Shown here: piece after piece, positions 1 through 6,771 of the stretch
Layout: each line of letters opens with the position of its first letter
How positions within the stretch are numbered: position 1 is the first letter of the stretch
Translations under genes and position numbers: made by a program
Assembly: GCA_025454445.1 (NCBI GenBank)
Contig: JALOOK010000107.1
Span: forward strand, 1 to 10,132
Length of the DNA stretch: 10,132 nt
Direction: 5' to 3'
From: Oscillatoria sp. Prado101
Lineage (GTDB): Bacteria; Cyanobacteriota; Cyanobacteriia; Cyanobacteriales; Oscillatoriaceae
The notes under the pieces: model-generated
The model's input: the letters and a program-made list of their open reading frames with translations, nothing else
Databases searched by the model: none
What the model was told of the DNA's origin: nothing

Positions 1-156
1 AGGCTTGACCGCAATCGGGATCTTTCACTATCCGGAGGCTAGAAATAGGCTTCCGTATGGTTCACAATGAATATTTGGGCGCTCCCGGCGTCTTTCGCGG
101 ACGCAATCAATGGCGTCTTGACTACAAGGATATACCTCACGAGCAGACTCTTTACC

Positions 157-2196
157 ATGCATGCAGCGAGCTGGCAAATCACCGGCAAACCACTGATCAG
201 TTTCACCCTGGGCTTAACTTGGCTGGCGTCATTCATCCCAGCAGCCACAGCCACACCCCCCCGCACCCCCGACAGACAAGAAACCTGCGAGATATTAGTG
301 GTGGGCGGGGGGCTCGCCGGCGCAGCCACCGCCTATGAAGGCTTGCTTGCCGGTCGCACGGTTTGCATGACCGAAATCACCGACTGGGTGGGGGGCCAAA
401 TTTCATCCCAAGGAACCTCCGCCCTCGACGAACGCCCCACCCAGCGCCAGCTGCTGTTCTACCCTCGCGGCTACCTGAAATTTCGACAGCGAATTAAGGA
501 GCGCTACGACCGGCTCAATCCCGGCGCTTGTTGGGTGAGTGAGTCCTGTTTTCTCCCCTACGACGGTCACAAATTGCTGTTGGATATTTTGAAAGATGCC
601 GCCAAAGAGGGCAAAGGCAAGCTAAAATGGTATCCCAACACTGTCGTCAAGGAACTGGAAATTAGCCCCTCTGGGCAGCAGATTGCCGGCGCGATTGCCA
701 TCCAGCACCAACAGGCAGCTGGCGCACCCCCTCTCAATACCGAACCCCTCTCTCAAACCATTGAAGATAGCTATCGCTACGATAATTCGCGCAGGTTTGA
801 CAAAACAATTATCCGCTTCGCGCCTCTGAAAACTGACAGACCGGCTCAGAAACCCGCTGACTGGTACGTCGTGGACGCCACAGAAACCGGTGAACTCGTA
901 GGTCTTGCTGACGTTCCCTACCGGCTGGGGATCGACCCTCGCTCCAGCTTGGAACCCTCCTCTTCCAGCGAAACCGCCGACCCCTACTGCACCCAGGGAT
1001 TCACCTATACCTTTGCGATGGAAGCTACGGCGGAACCCCAGCAGCACAAAATGCCCAGTTTCTATCCGCAATATGCGTCCTACTACAGCTACGAATTGCA
1101 GCGGCTGGCTAGTTTTCCCCTGGTTTTCACTTACCGGCGGATTTGGAGCGTGAAGCCGGATGAAAAACTGCCGCCAGATCCCCGGAAGTACCCTATCTAT
1201 CCGGGCGATATCTCCATGCAAAATTGGACGTGGGGCAACGACTATCGGCCTGGAACTGAGGTTGATAACCTAATTTACACCCGCGAGCAACTGCAAGCAA
1301 CCAGCCAGCTGCAGCCCGGAGGCTGGATGGGCGGATTGCGGGTGGAAAGCTTGCGCAAAGGTGAAGAAAAGGCGCTCGGATTTTTTCACTGGCTCGTTGC
1401 CGGTACCACTGATTCCCAGTTGGGGAATGGGGTGAAAAAGCCGCAACTAAATAACCGCTTTCTGGCTGGTTTAGACTCTCCTATGGGAACTGCGCACGGA
1501 CTGTCTAAATATCCGTATATGCGCGAAGGACGCCGGATCATTGGCCGGCCTTCGCCAGGACAGCCTGAAGGTTTTATGGTGTGGGAGGTGGATATCTCTC
1601 GCAAAGACTTCCGGGAAGAGTGGTATCGTTTGAATTTGCTGCCAGAAGTGTATCGCAATTTGTGGGAGGGGCTTGCCGGTTTGGACGCCTTAAAGGTGAT
1701 TGCGGATAAGCAGCCGGTGGAGGAAACCAAGCAGCGAACGCGCTCGACTATCTACCCGGATTCTGTGGGGATTGGGCACTACGCGATTGACTTTCACCCC
1801 TGCATGGAGGGGAGCCCCCCGGAAGCTGCTGGCAATAAAGAGCGCTCTGGCGAGCGCCGGGGTCAGGGTACGGCGTATCCGTTCCAAATTCCCCTGCGGG
1901 CGATGATTCCCCAGAAAATTGACAATATGCTGGTTGCCGGTAAGAGTATTGCCACATCCCACATCGCCGCCGCCGCCTACCGGGTGCATTCTTTTGAGTG
2001 GTCTGCGGGCGCTGCAGCCGGCACTGCGGCGGCTTTTGCTCTGGAAACTGGGATAATGCCTTATCAGATTGTGCAGTCATTTCCTGTCTCCGATCCGGCG
2101 CTGATCGCGCTGCAGCAGCGCCTGCAAAGCAATGGCAATCCGGTCGCTTTTCCTAATACTTCGATTTTCAATCTATCTTGGGAAGATTGGAAATAA
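157..2196 (+). CDS. FAD-dependent oxidoreductase, probably exported
   Basis: Flavoprotein of the FAD_oxidored type (PF12831-like); substrate unknown. From the ATG at 157 it has 679 residues. Residues 1-33 look like a signal peptide: a short polar start with one Lys, a hydrophobic core PLISFTLGLTWLASFIP, then a small-residue ATAT end. The dinucleotide fold follows at about 46-75: strand EILVVGGGLAGAATA with the GxGxxG glycines (50, 52, 55), then a second strand ending in Glu73 (VCMTE), the usual FAD-ribose ligand. The conserved C-terminal FAD-contact block is at about 579-625 (PLRAMIP, DNMLVAGKSIATS, then an Ala/Gly-rich AGAAAGTAAAFAL helix). The frame opens further upstream at an ATG at 67. 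That start would add 30 unremarkable residues before the signal peptide and neither site has a strong ribosome binding site, so 157 is preferred but not certain. The long middle region is typical of this poorly characterised family. The function beyond FAD binding is not known. Confidence 0.85.
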   Translation: MHAASWQITGKPLISFTLGLTWLASFIPAATATPPRTPDRQETCEILVVGGGLAGAATAYEGLLAGRTVCMTEITDWVGGQISSQGTSALDERPTQRQLLFYPRGYLKFRQRIKERYDRLNPGACWVSESCFLPYDGHKLLLDILKDAAKEGKGKLKWYPNTVVKELEISPSGQQIAGAIAIQHQQAAGAPPLNTEPLSQTIEDSYRYDNSRRFDKTIIRFAPLKTDRPAQKPADWYVVDATETGELVGLADVPYRLGIDPRSSLEPSSSSETADPYCTQGFTYTFAMEATAEPQQHKMPSFYPQYASYYSYELQRLASFPLVFTYRRIWSVKPDEKLPPDPRKYPIYPGDISMQNWTWGNDYRPGTEVDNLIYTREQLQATSQLQPGGWMGGLRVESLRKGEEKALGFFHWLVAGTTDSQLGNGVKKPQLNNRFLAGLDSPMGTAHGLSKYPYMREGRRIIGRPSPGQPEGFMVWEVDISRKDFREEWYRLNLLPEVYRNLWEGLAGLDALKVIADKQPVEETKQRTRSTIYPDSVGIGHYAIDFHPCMEGSPPEAAGNKERSGERRGQGTAYPFQIPLRAMIPQKIDNMLVAGKSIATSHIAAAAYRVHSFEWSAGAAAGTAAAFALETGIMPYQIVQSFPVSDPALIALQQRLQSNGNPVAFPNTSIFNLSWEDWK

Positions 2197-2218
2197 CTGA
2201 GGGTGCCGGTGAGAGTTT

Positions 2219-2251
2219 CCAGAAACCCGGTTTCTTTAAGTTTCCGGGTTT
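2219..2251. repeat. Palindromic repeat, GAAACCCGG family, copy 1
   Basis: AAACCCGG (2223-2230) pairs with CCGGGTTT (2244-2251) across a 13-base T-rich loop. It lies 22 bases after the oxidoreductase stop, so it could end that transcript, but no clear T-run follows. The same family recurs at 2421-2455 and 6772-6806 and is the least perfect here. A shorter degenerate relative (AAGAAACAGGGTTTTTC) sits near 2272. Confidence 0.7.
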
Positions 2252-2297
2252 ATTATAGACCGGCAGGGGGTAAGAAACAGGGTTTTTCGTGTCCCCT

Positions 2298-2322
2298 CGT
2301 TCCCAGGATCCGCCTGGGAACG
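2298..2322. repeat. Palindrome CGTTCCCAGG/CCTGGGAACG
   Basis: Perfect 10-base arms (2298-2307 and 2313-2322) around the loop ATCCG. Its sequence is unrelated to the flanking palindromes. The motif resembles an intergenic repeat common in filamentous cyanobacteria; that likeness is from memory. Confidence 0.75.
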
Positions 2323-2359
2323 CCGTTTTGGAGGCTCTGACTTGAAAAGGTTTGTAGTT

Positions 2360-2399
2360 GGGCTTTAGCCCTACCGAGGACAGGCGAGACGCCTGTCCT
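2360..2399. repeat. Double palindrome GGGCTTTAGCCC + AGGACAGGCG
   Basis: A short palindrome GGGCTTTAGCCC (2360-2371) is followed at once by a hairpin with perfect 10-base arms, AGGACAGGCG (2377-2386) and CGCCTGTCCT (2390-2399), closing on the 3-base loop AGA. Both look like dispersed cyanobacterial extragenic palindromes. Confidence 0.75.
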
Positions 2400-2420
2400 A
2401 CGCTTGAAATCACCAACTTC

Positions 2421-2455
2421 CAGAAACCCGGTTTCTTAAAGTTTCCGGGTTTCTG
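2421..2455. repeat. Palindromic repeat, GAAACCCGG family, copy 2
   Basis: Perfect 11-base arms CAGAAACCCGG (2421-2431) and CCGGGTTTCTG (2445-2455) around a 13-base AT-rich loop. It is the same family as the copies at 2219-2251 and 6772-6806. The two copies in this gap bracket the palindromes at 2298-2399. Confidence 0.8.
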
Positions 2456-2482
2456 AACCCCTGATGGCCAATGCAGTTGGCA

Positions 2483-2502
2483 GTGAGGACTTTAGTCCTC
2501 AC
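2483..2502. repeat. Palindrome GTGAGGACTTTAGTCCTCAC
   Basis: A 20-base inverted repeat with 9-base arms and a TT centre. Related sequence lies after the first kinase, at 4073-4084 (GGACTTTAGTCC) and 4102-4120 (GTGAGGCT/AGCCCTCAC), so the same family marks both ends of that gene. Confidence 0.75.
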
Positions 2503-2542
2503 ACGCTGCTGGGGTGAGGATCTGAAGTGAAATTCCCCCGCA

Positions 2543-2564
2543 GCGTTCCGCGCTCGCGGCACGC
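2543..2564. repeat. GC-rich imperfect palindrome
   Basis: GCGTTCCGCG (2543-2552) and CGCGGCACGC (2555-2564) pair with one mismatch around CT. It is the last of a run of at least six palindromes between the oxidoreductase and the first kinase. From here to 2654 I see no further structure and no clear promoter. Confidence 0.6.
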
Positions 2565-2654
2565 ACCCTACTTTTATTAAGCAAAATTTAAGGAACAGAT
2601 TGCCAGGGACAGGCTAGATTGGAATAGATAAAGCTGGTAAGGAATGGCTGCAAG

Positions 2655-4061
2655 ATGCTGCAAGCTGAACAAGTGTTTCAGGGGCGCTATCAACTCCACC
2701 GGCAGTTGGGAAAGAATGCCGGTCGTCAAACTTGGCTGGCGGATGACATTGTATCACACCAGCCGGTAATTGTCAAGCTTCTGGCTGTTAGCCCGCAAAT
2801 GCAGTGGGAGGAGTTCAAGCTGTTTGAGCGGGAAGCTCAAGTCCTCAAACAGCTTTCCCATCCCAGGATTCCCCGCTATCGGGATTATTTTTCGCTGGAC
2901 AAGCAAGCCGGCAGCGGGCTGTGCTGGTTTGGGCTGGTGCAAGATTATATTGCCGGTCACTCCCTGCAACAGCTATTAGATACCGGCAAACACTTCACGA
3001 AATCCCAGGTGCGCTCAATTGCCACCGGCATTTTGGAAATTCTGACTTATCTGCACGAGTTGAACCCGCCGGTGCTGCACCGGGACATTAAACCGAGTAA
3101 CCTGATTTGGGGAGAGGACGAGCAAGTCTATCTAGTTGATTTTGGTGCGGTGCAGGACCCAGTAGCGGTGGAGGGAGCCACGTTTACTGTTGTGGGGACA
3201 GCCGGTTACGCGCCGGTGGAGCAGTTTTGGGGGCGAGCCGTGCCGGCATCCGACCTCTACGCCCTAGGAGCCACCCTGATTCATTTGTTAACCGGCACCC
3301 CACCGGTAGATTTGCCGCAGAAGAATTTGCGGATTGAATTTCGCGACAGGGTGAGCGTCAATCCCAATTTTATCCGCTGGATTGAAGACCTGACAGAGCC
3401 AGACCTCAAGCGGCGATTCAGCAGCGCCCGACAGGGGCTTGAGTACCTGAAAGCCGGTTGTAAAAGCCGCCAGATGCCAACAATCCCCAAGCCTGCCGGT
3501 AGCCGCGTTCAGCTGAGCAAGTCCGCCACAGCTTTGACCATTACAATTCCCCCACGGGGAATATCGTTCAGAGGCTTGCTGGCCATCGTTTGTAGATTCA
3601 CTCTGTTCGCAGGCTTCCTGCCATTACAGTTCGCGCTAGGTATGTATATCCTGTTCATGATGTTTATTTGGCTTCCTGGCGGTTTCTGCGGAGTTAAGGA
3701 TGTCCTTTTGCCTTTTTTGGGAAGATTAGCAGTAACAATTGGGCTGTTTTTGCTGTGGCTAGCTATCGGCAAAGAGTTGCTCAAAGTGCTATCTGATTTA
3801 GAACGGGTGTTGCTGACTTATTTCGGTGTGCAGCAGCTCCTGTTCGATGGAACGGGCTTTGAATTTCGTCAACACATATTTGGAGAAGGCGACAATTGGC
3901 TGACAGGGCGAAAATCAAAAATTAAGTCTGTAAAAAGAATTCCCTTGCAAGCTGTAACTGTCGAGACTGAGAGGGAGATATATTCCTGTGGCGAGGGGCT
4001 GACTGAAGCTGAGCGCGACTGGTTAGTGCGAGAGATAGAAAATTGGGTCTCTCAAGAATGA
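2655..4061 (+). CDS. Membrane Ser/Thr protein kinase with PH-like C-terminal tail
   Basis: PknB/Hanks-type kinase, 468 residues. The catalytic domain spans about 11-265 and keeps the key residues: Lys41 (VIVKLL), helix-C Glu60 (EREAQVL), HRDIKPSN with Asp144 and Asn149, DFG at 162-164, APVEQ at 186-190 and Asp200 (SDLYALG). The glycine loop is degenerate (LGKNAGRQTWLA), as in its neighbour. After a linker, about 305-340 and 352-372 are hydrophobic and likely form two or three membrane helices. The tail (about 383-468, with LLTYFGVQQLLFDGTGFEF and LTEAERDWLVREI) resembles small PH-like domains of bacterial membrane proteins; this is a guess from pattern. If the helices number two, the tail is back in the cytoplasm beside the kinase. 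AAGGA lies 12 bases before the ATG, a weak ribosome binding site. It is paralogous to the kinase at 4348-5685. Confidence 0.9.
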   Translation: MLQAEQVFQGRYQLHRQLGKNAGRQTWLADDIVSHQPVIVKLLAVSPQMQWEEFKLFEREAQVLKQLSHPRIPRYRDYFSLDKQAGSGLCWFGLVQDYIAGHSLQQLLDTGKHFTKSQVRSIATGILEILTYLHELNPPVLHRDIKPSNLIWGEDEQVYLVDFGAVQDPVAVEGATFTVVGTAGYAPVEQFWGRAVPASDLYALGATLIHLLTGTPPVDLPQKNLRIEFRDRVSVNPNFIRWIEDLTEPDLKRRFSSARQGLEYLKAGCKSRQMPTIPKPAGSRVQLSKSATALTITIPPRGISFRGLLAIVCRFTLFAGFLPLQFALGMYILFMMFIWLPGGFCGVKDVLLPFLGRLAVTIGLFLLWLAIGKELLKVLSDLERVLLTYFGVQQLLFDGTGFEFRQHIFGEGDNWLTGRKSKIKSVKRIPLQAVTVETEREIYSCGEGLTEAERDWLVREIENWVSQE

Positions 4062-4072
4062 GTCCGCACTGG

Positions 4073-4120
4073 GGACTTTAGTCCTTCCCTCTCAGGATGG
4101 GGTGAGGCTAAAGCCCTCAC
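4073..4120. repeat. Palindrome pair after first kinase gene
   Basis: GGACTTTAGTCC (4073-4084), then GTGAGGCT AA AGCC-C-TCAC (4102-4120), a hairpin with one bulged base. Same family as 2483-2502. It starts 11 bases past the kinase stop and could act as a weak terminator, although there is no T-run. Confidence 0.6.
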
Positions 4121-4178
4121 TGCAAACAGCCGTTAAAGATAAGATAACTTACGTTGCTACCTACAAGTCTAAGTATCT

Positions 4179-4256
4179 AGATCCCCCCAAACCCCCCTTA
4201 AAAAGGGGGGCTTTGAGTATTCCCCCCCTTTTTAAGGGGGGGCTAGGGGGGGATCT
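4179..4256. repeat. Nested C/G-rich inverted repeat between the kinases
   Basis: Outer arms AGATCCCCCC (4179-4188) and GGGGGGATCT (4247-4256) enclose two inner hairpins: CCCCCCTT-AAA-AAGGGGGG (4192-4210) and CCCCCCCTT-TTT-AAGGGGGGG (4222-4242). The inner hairpins are near reverse complements of each other, so the element can fold as one long stem or as a cruciform. It resembles a very common cyanobacterial intergenic repeat. Placed between two kinase genes on one strand, it would be expected to hinder read-through from the first to the second. Confidence 0.8.
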
Positions 4257-4347
4257 CACCTGACTGACTGGCAAGTAGCATCTTGAGTTAAGATACTGGC
4301 AGCGATAGTCAAGGAAATTTGAAGTTGGGACAGAGGATAAATTTCTC

Positions 4348-5685
4348 ATGCTGCAAACGGAACAGGTATTAAACCGGCGCTATAGACTCAAACAGCAATT
4401 AGGGCTGAATGCCAGCCGGCAAACTTGGCTGGCGGAGGATTTGGAAGCGCAGGAGCGGGTGACGGTCAAGCTGCTGGCGTTCAGCCCCCAGATGCAGTGG
4501 GAGGAATTCAAACTGTTTGAGCGGGAGGCGAAAGTCCTCCAACAGCTGAATCACCCCCGGATTCCCCGCTATCGCGATTATTTTTCCCTGGATGAGGCAG
4601 AAGGTGCCGGCTTGCCTTGGTTTGGGTTAGTGCAGGATTATATTGCCGGTGAATCCCTGCGACAGCGGCTGGATAGGGGCGAGCGCTTTGCGGAATCCCA
4701 GGTGCGCTCAATCGCCACCCAGGTGCTGGAGATTTTGGCTTACTTGCACGAACTCAGCCCGCCGGTGCTGCACCGGGACATCAAACCGAGCAATCTGATT
4801 TTGGGAAAAGATGGCAAAATCTATCTCGTAGATTTTGGAGCCGTGCGAGACAGAGCCGCCGCCGAGGGCGTCACCTTCACCGTTGTGGGGACAGCCGGCT
4901 ACGCGCCGGTGGAGCAGTTTTGGGGAAAAGCCGTGCCGGCATCCGACCTCTACGCCCTGGGAGCCACTCTTATCCACCTGCTGACCGGCACCCCACCAGC
5001 AGATTTGCCGCAGAGTGATTTGCGCATTCAATTTCGCGACAGGGTTAACATCCGTCCCGCGTTTGCCCGCTGGATTGAAACCCTGACAAACCCCGCCCTA
5101 GAACAGCGATTCAGCACTGCCCGCCAAGCCCTAGAGGCGCTTAAAACAGGGCGTCTCCCCGGAGAGAAAAGCTCAACTGACCCCCAGCCCCTGAGCAGAA
5201 TTCGCTACCTTCGTCTGGGGATAGTTGCCTTACTCCAAGTATCTGCCATTGGTGTTTGCTTCATTATTTTGCGTGAGGCGTTCCGCCCGTTTCCCATTTC
5301 CTATACCCAAAGAGCAGCGAGCTATCAAGTCCATGAGATCAGCAGGGCCCAGGAAGCTTACTTTAGAGAAAAAAAAGCCTTTTCCCGGAATATAGCCGGT
5401 CTGGGACTTGACCTTAAACGTGCCTCAGGAAACTACGCATATTCAACTAGGGCCTCCGCACAAGCTGCATTTAACTACGCGATATCCCGGAAGGACGATC
5501 ACAAGAGCTATATCGGCGCTGTCTTCGCAGTGCAGGCGGACTATCCGGGCGCTATTAAGGGCGAAATGACCATGAAGACAATCCTGTGTGAGGGGAAGTC
5601 CCCCGCTGTAATTGTACCGGCACTTCCAACCTATCAAAATGGTGTCCTGGCCTGTGGCGAAAATACCATAAAAGTGGGCGAGTGA
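4348..5685 (+). CDS. Ser/Thr protein kinase fused to a type IV pilin-like G/H domain
   Basis: 445 residues. The kinase domain (about 11-265) has all catalytic residues at the same positions as its upstream neighbour: Lys41, Glu60, Asp144 and Asn149 in HRDIKPSN, DFG at 162-164, Asp200. By hand count 201 of the first 270 residues are identical, without gaps. A single membrane helix follows (about 286-308, LRLGIVALLQVSAIGVCFII). The remainder (about 322-445) matches the cyanobacterial type IV pilin-like G/H (Pilin_GH) pattern: ISRAQEAYFREKKAF, LGLDL, YAYST, SYIGAVFAV, then Cys414 (TILCEG) and Cys436 (LACGEN), a possible disulphide pair. The order implies a cytoplasmic kinase and an external pilin-like domain, as PknB has external PASTA domains, so sensing is the likely role of the tail. 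GAGGA (4333-4337) lies 10 bases before the ATG. The kinase call is firm; the G/H assignment is from motif recall. Confidence 0.9.
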   Translation: MLQTEQVLNRRYRLKQQLGLNASRQTWLAEDLEAQERVTVKLLAFSPQMQWEEFKLFEREAKVLQQLNHPRIPRYRDYFSLDEAEGAGLPWFGLVQDYIAGESLRQRLDRGERFAESQVRSIATQVLEILAYLHELSPPVLHRDIKPSNLILGKDGKIYLVDFGAVRDRAAAEGVTFTVVGTAGYAPVEQFWGKAVPASDLYALGATLIHLLTGTPPADLPQSDLRIQFRDRVNIRPAFARWIETLTNPALEQRFSTARQALEALKTGRLPGEKSSTDPQPLSRIRYLRLGIVALLQVSAIGVCFIILREAFRPFPISYTQRAASYQVHEISRAQEAYFREKKAFSRNIAGLGLDLKRASGNYAYSTRASAQAAFNYAISRKDDHKSYIGAVFAVQADYPGAIKGEMTMKTILCEGKSPAVIVPALPTYQNGVLACGENTIKVGE

Positions 5686-5698
5686 CAGCAGGTTGGGG

Positions 5699-5726
5699 GG
5701 TGCGTTTGCCGCCGGCGCAACCCACC
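5699..5726. repeat. Imperfect palindrome GGTGCGTTTGCC/GGCGCAACCCACC
   Basis: Arms 5699-5710 and 5714-5726 pair with a few mismatches around GCC. It lies 13 bases after the second kinase stop and resembles the GGTGGGTTGCG-type extragenic palindromes of cyanobacteria. It may shape the 3' end of the kinase message. Confidence 0.5.
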
Positions 5727-5764
5727 CTGCGAATACCGGCAGAGGATTTAACAAGCGGCTGAGC

Positions 5765-5808
5765 GGTGCCGGTCTTGCACTGGTGGCACTTGCAAGGCGA
5801 GCGGCACC
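5765..5808. repeat. Two-step hairpin in the gap before the Spy-like gene
   Basis: Outer arms GGTGCCG (5765-5771) and CGGCACC (5802-5808), inner arms CTTGCA (5774-5779) and TGCAAG (5791-5796), with an asymmetric internal loop (2 and 5 bases) and an 11-base terminal loop. The 5727-6154 stretch otherwise shows no convincing gene: open frames there are Arg-rich and match nothing I know. No T-run follows, so a simple terminator is unlikely; it could be part of a structured RNA. Confidence 0.4.
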
Positions 5809-6154
5809 ATCTATCTATGGCCGGTGGCGCTTTGACAAACCAGTGCTGAATCCAGACCGCCGGCAGTTAGGACAGTCCAAGGACAGAAGAGACGCGACTG
5901 GGCGTTCTGCAGACAAGACCTGTCGCGTGCGCTCAAGGACAGTGGGACAGACAAGATGCCGGTCAGGCGGGGCACAGCACAGACAGCCCCTGGTACGGCA
6001 TCGCGCCTCAAAAACTTGTGGTGTCTCGCGTCCCAACCAATTTGGCAACTGGTACAACCAACAGTGAACCATCCTCTCTCTTGTTTAGTCTAACCCTATA
6101 CAACAAACAAATGCGCTGTTGCCGCACACCTAAAAACTAGAAATTTTTCCAGTT

Positions 6155-6589
6155 ATGAACAAGATGAAAGCTTTGTCCTTCTTGCCGGGCGCTATTGCTT
6201 TGATGCTAGCCGTTTCCCCCATCATTCCCGCATTTACCAATCCGGCTTTTGCTGGCCCTGGCGGGATGGGTGAGCGGGGAATGAAATTCAATCAACTGAA
6301 CTTGACCGAAGCTCAGCAGGCACAAATGAAACAAATTCACGAGGCAGCTCGGCAGCAAATGGATGCTATTCTCACCCCCGAGCAGAAGGCACAAATGCAG
6401 GCTGATCGGGATCAGCGGCAACGGCCCAACATCAATTTGACTGAAGAGCAAAAAGCCAAAATGAAAGCGATTCGGGAAAATGCTCAGAGCCAGATGGAAG
6501 CCCTTTTGACTGCTGAGCAAAAACAAAAGCTTGAGGAATTGCGCCAGCAACGGCGTGAGCGCCGGCAGCAGCAACAGCAATCCAACTAG
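6155..6589 (+). CDS. Spy/CpxP-like periplasmic protein with LTxxQ motifs
   Basis: 144 residues. The signal peptide is clear: MNKMK, a hydrophobic core (about 6-28) and likely cleavage after AFA (residue 33) before GPGG. The mature part is almost all helix and Gln/Glu/Lys/Arg-rich, with four LTxxQ motifs at 50-54, 73-77, 95-99 and 118-122 (LTEAQ, LTPEQ, LTEEQ, LTAEQ). The spacing of 22-23 residues gives two tandem repeats of about 45 residues. LTxxQ motifs define the Spy/CpxP family, whose studied members are small periplasmic chaperones or stress sensors; here the role is inferred from the motif alone. The last residues are a basic, Gln-rich tail. The ATG at 6155 is the natural start of the signal peptide; the ATG at 6164 would also work. 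No strong ribosome binding site is visible. It converges with the exporter operon and has no same-strand partner within 460 bases. Confidence 0.85.
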   Translation: MNKMKALSFLPGAIALMLAVSPIIPAFTNPAFAGPGGMGERGMKFNQLNLTEAQQAQMKQIHEAARQQMDAILTPEQKAQMQADRDQRQRPNINLTEEQKAKMKAIRENAQSQMEALLTAEQKQKLEELRQQRRERRQQQQQSN

Positions 6590-6603
6590 GGCTACAGAAG
6601 TAG

Positions 6604-6686
6604 GGTGGGTTAGGCGTCAGCCGTAACCCACCAGCAAAAATTAGCAAAAAGTAGTGCCGGTTAGGCGTCAGCCGTAACTCACCGGC
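6604..6686. repeat. Duplicated palindrome GGTTAGGCGTCAGCCGTAAC
   Basis: An identical 20-base core occurs at 6608-6627 and 6659-6678, 51 bases apart. Each core is a hairpin (GGC-GTCA-GCC with a bulged G), extended by different flanks: GGTGGG/CCCACC in the first copy and GCCGG/CCGGC in the second. A short AT-rich stretch with AGCAAAAA twice separates them. The first copy begins 15 bases after the Spy-like gene stop and may end its transcript. Confidence 0.75.
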
Positions 6687-6771
6687 CCAGCCCGTAAATT
6701 TCAAAAATTTTTTACCCTTTTCATGGGCAGAGATATATTTATAGCGTTTCTAAGTTGGGTGAACTATGGCC

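Noticed and set aside
57..338. Open frame from the ATG at 57 overlapping the start of the oxidoreductase
   Set aside because: It overlaps the real gene in another frame, has a His/Arg-rich composition, and no family resemblance.
5693..6067. Plus-strand open frame of 124 codons after the second kinase
   Set aside because: It begins inside a palindromic repeat, is Arg-rich with no hydrophobic core or known motif, and has no ribosome site. The overlapping minus-strand frames (5811-6072) are no better.
6081..6102. Possible promoter TTGTTT / TATACA upstream of the Spy-like gene
   Set aside because: The spacing is only about 10 bases and no other -35 match lies at 16-18 bases; the TATACA alone is not enough.
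5727..6154. RNase P RNA or tmRNA in the gap
   Set aside because: None of the conserved cores I know for these RNAs is present on either strand.
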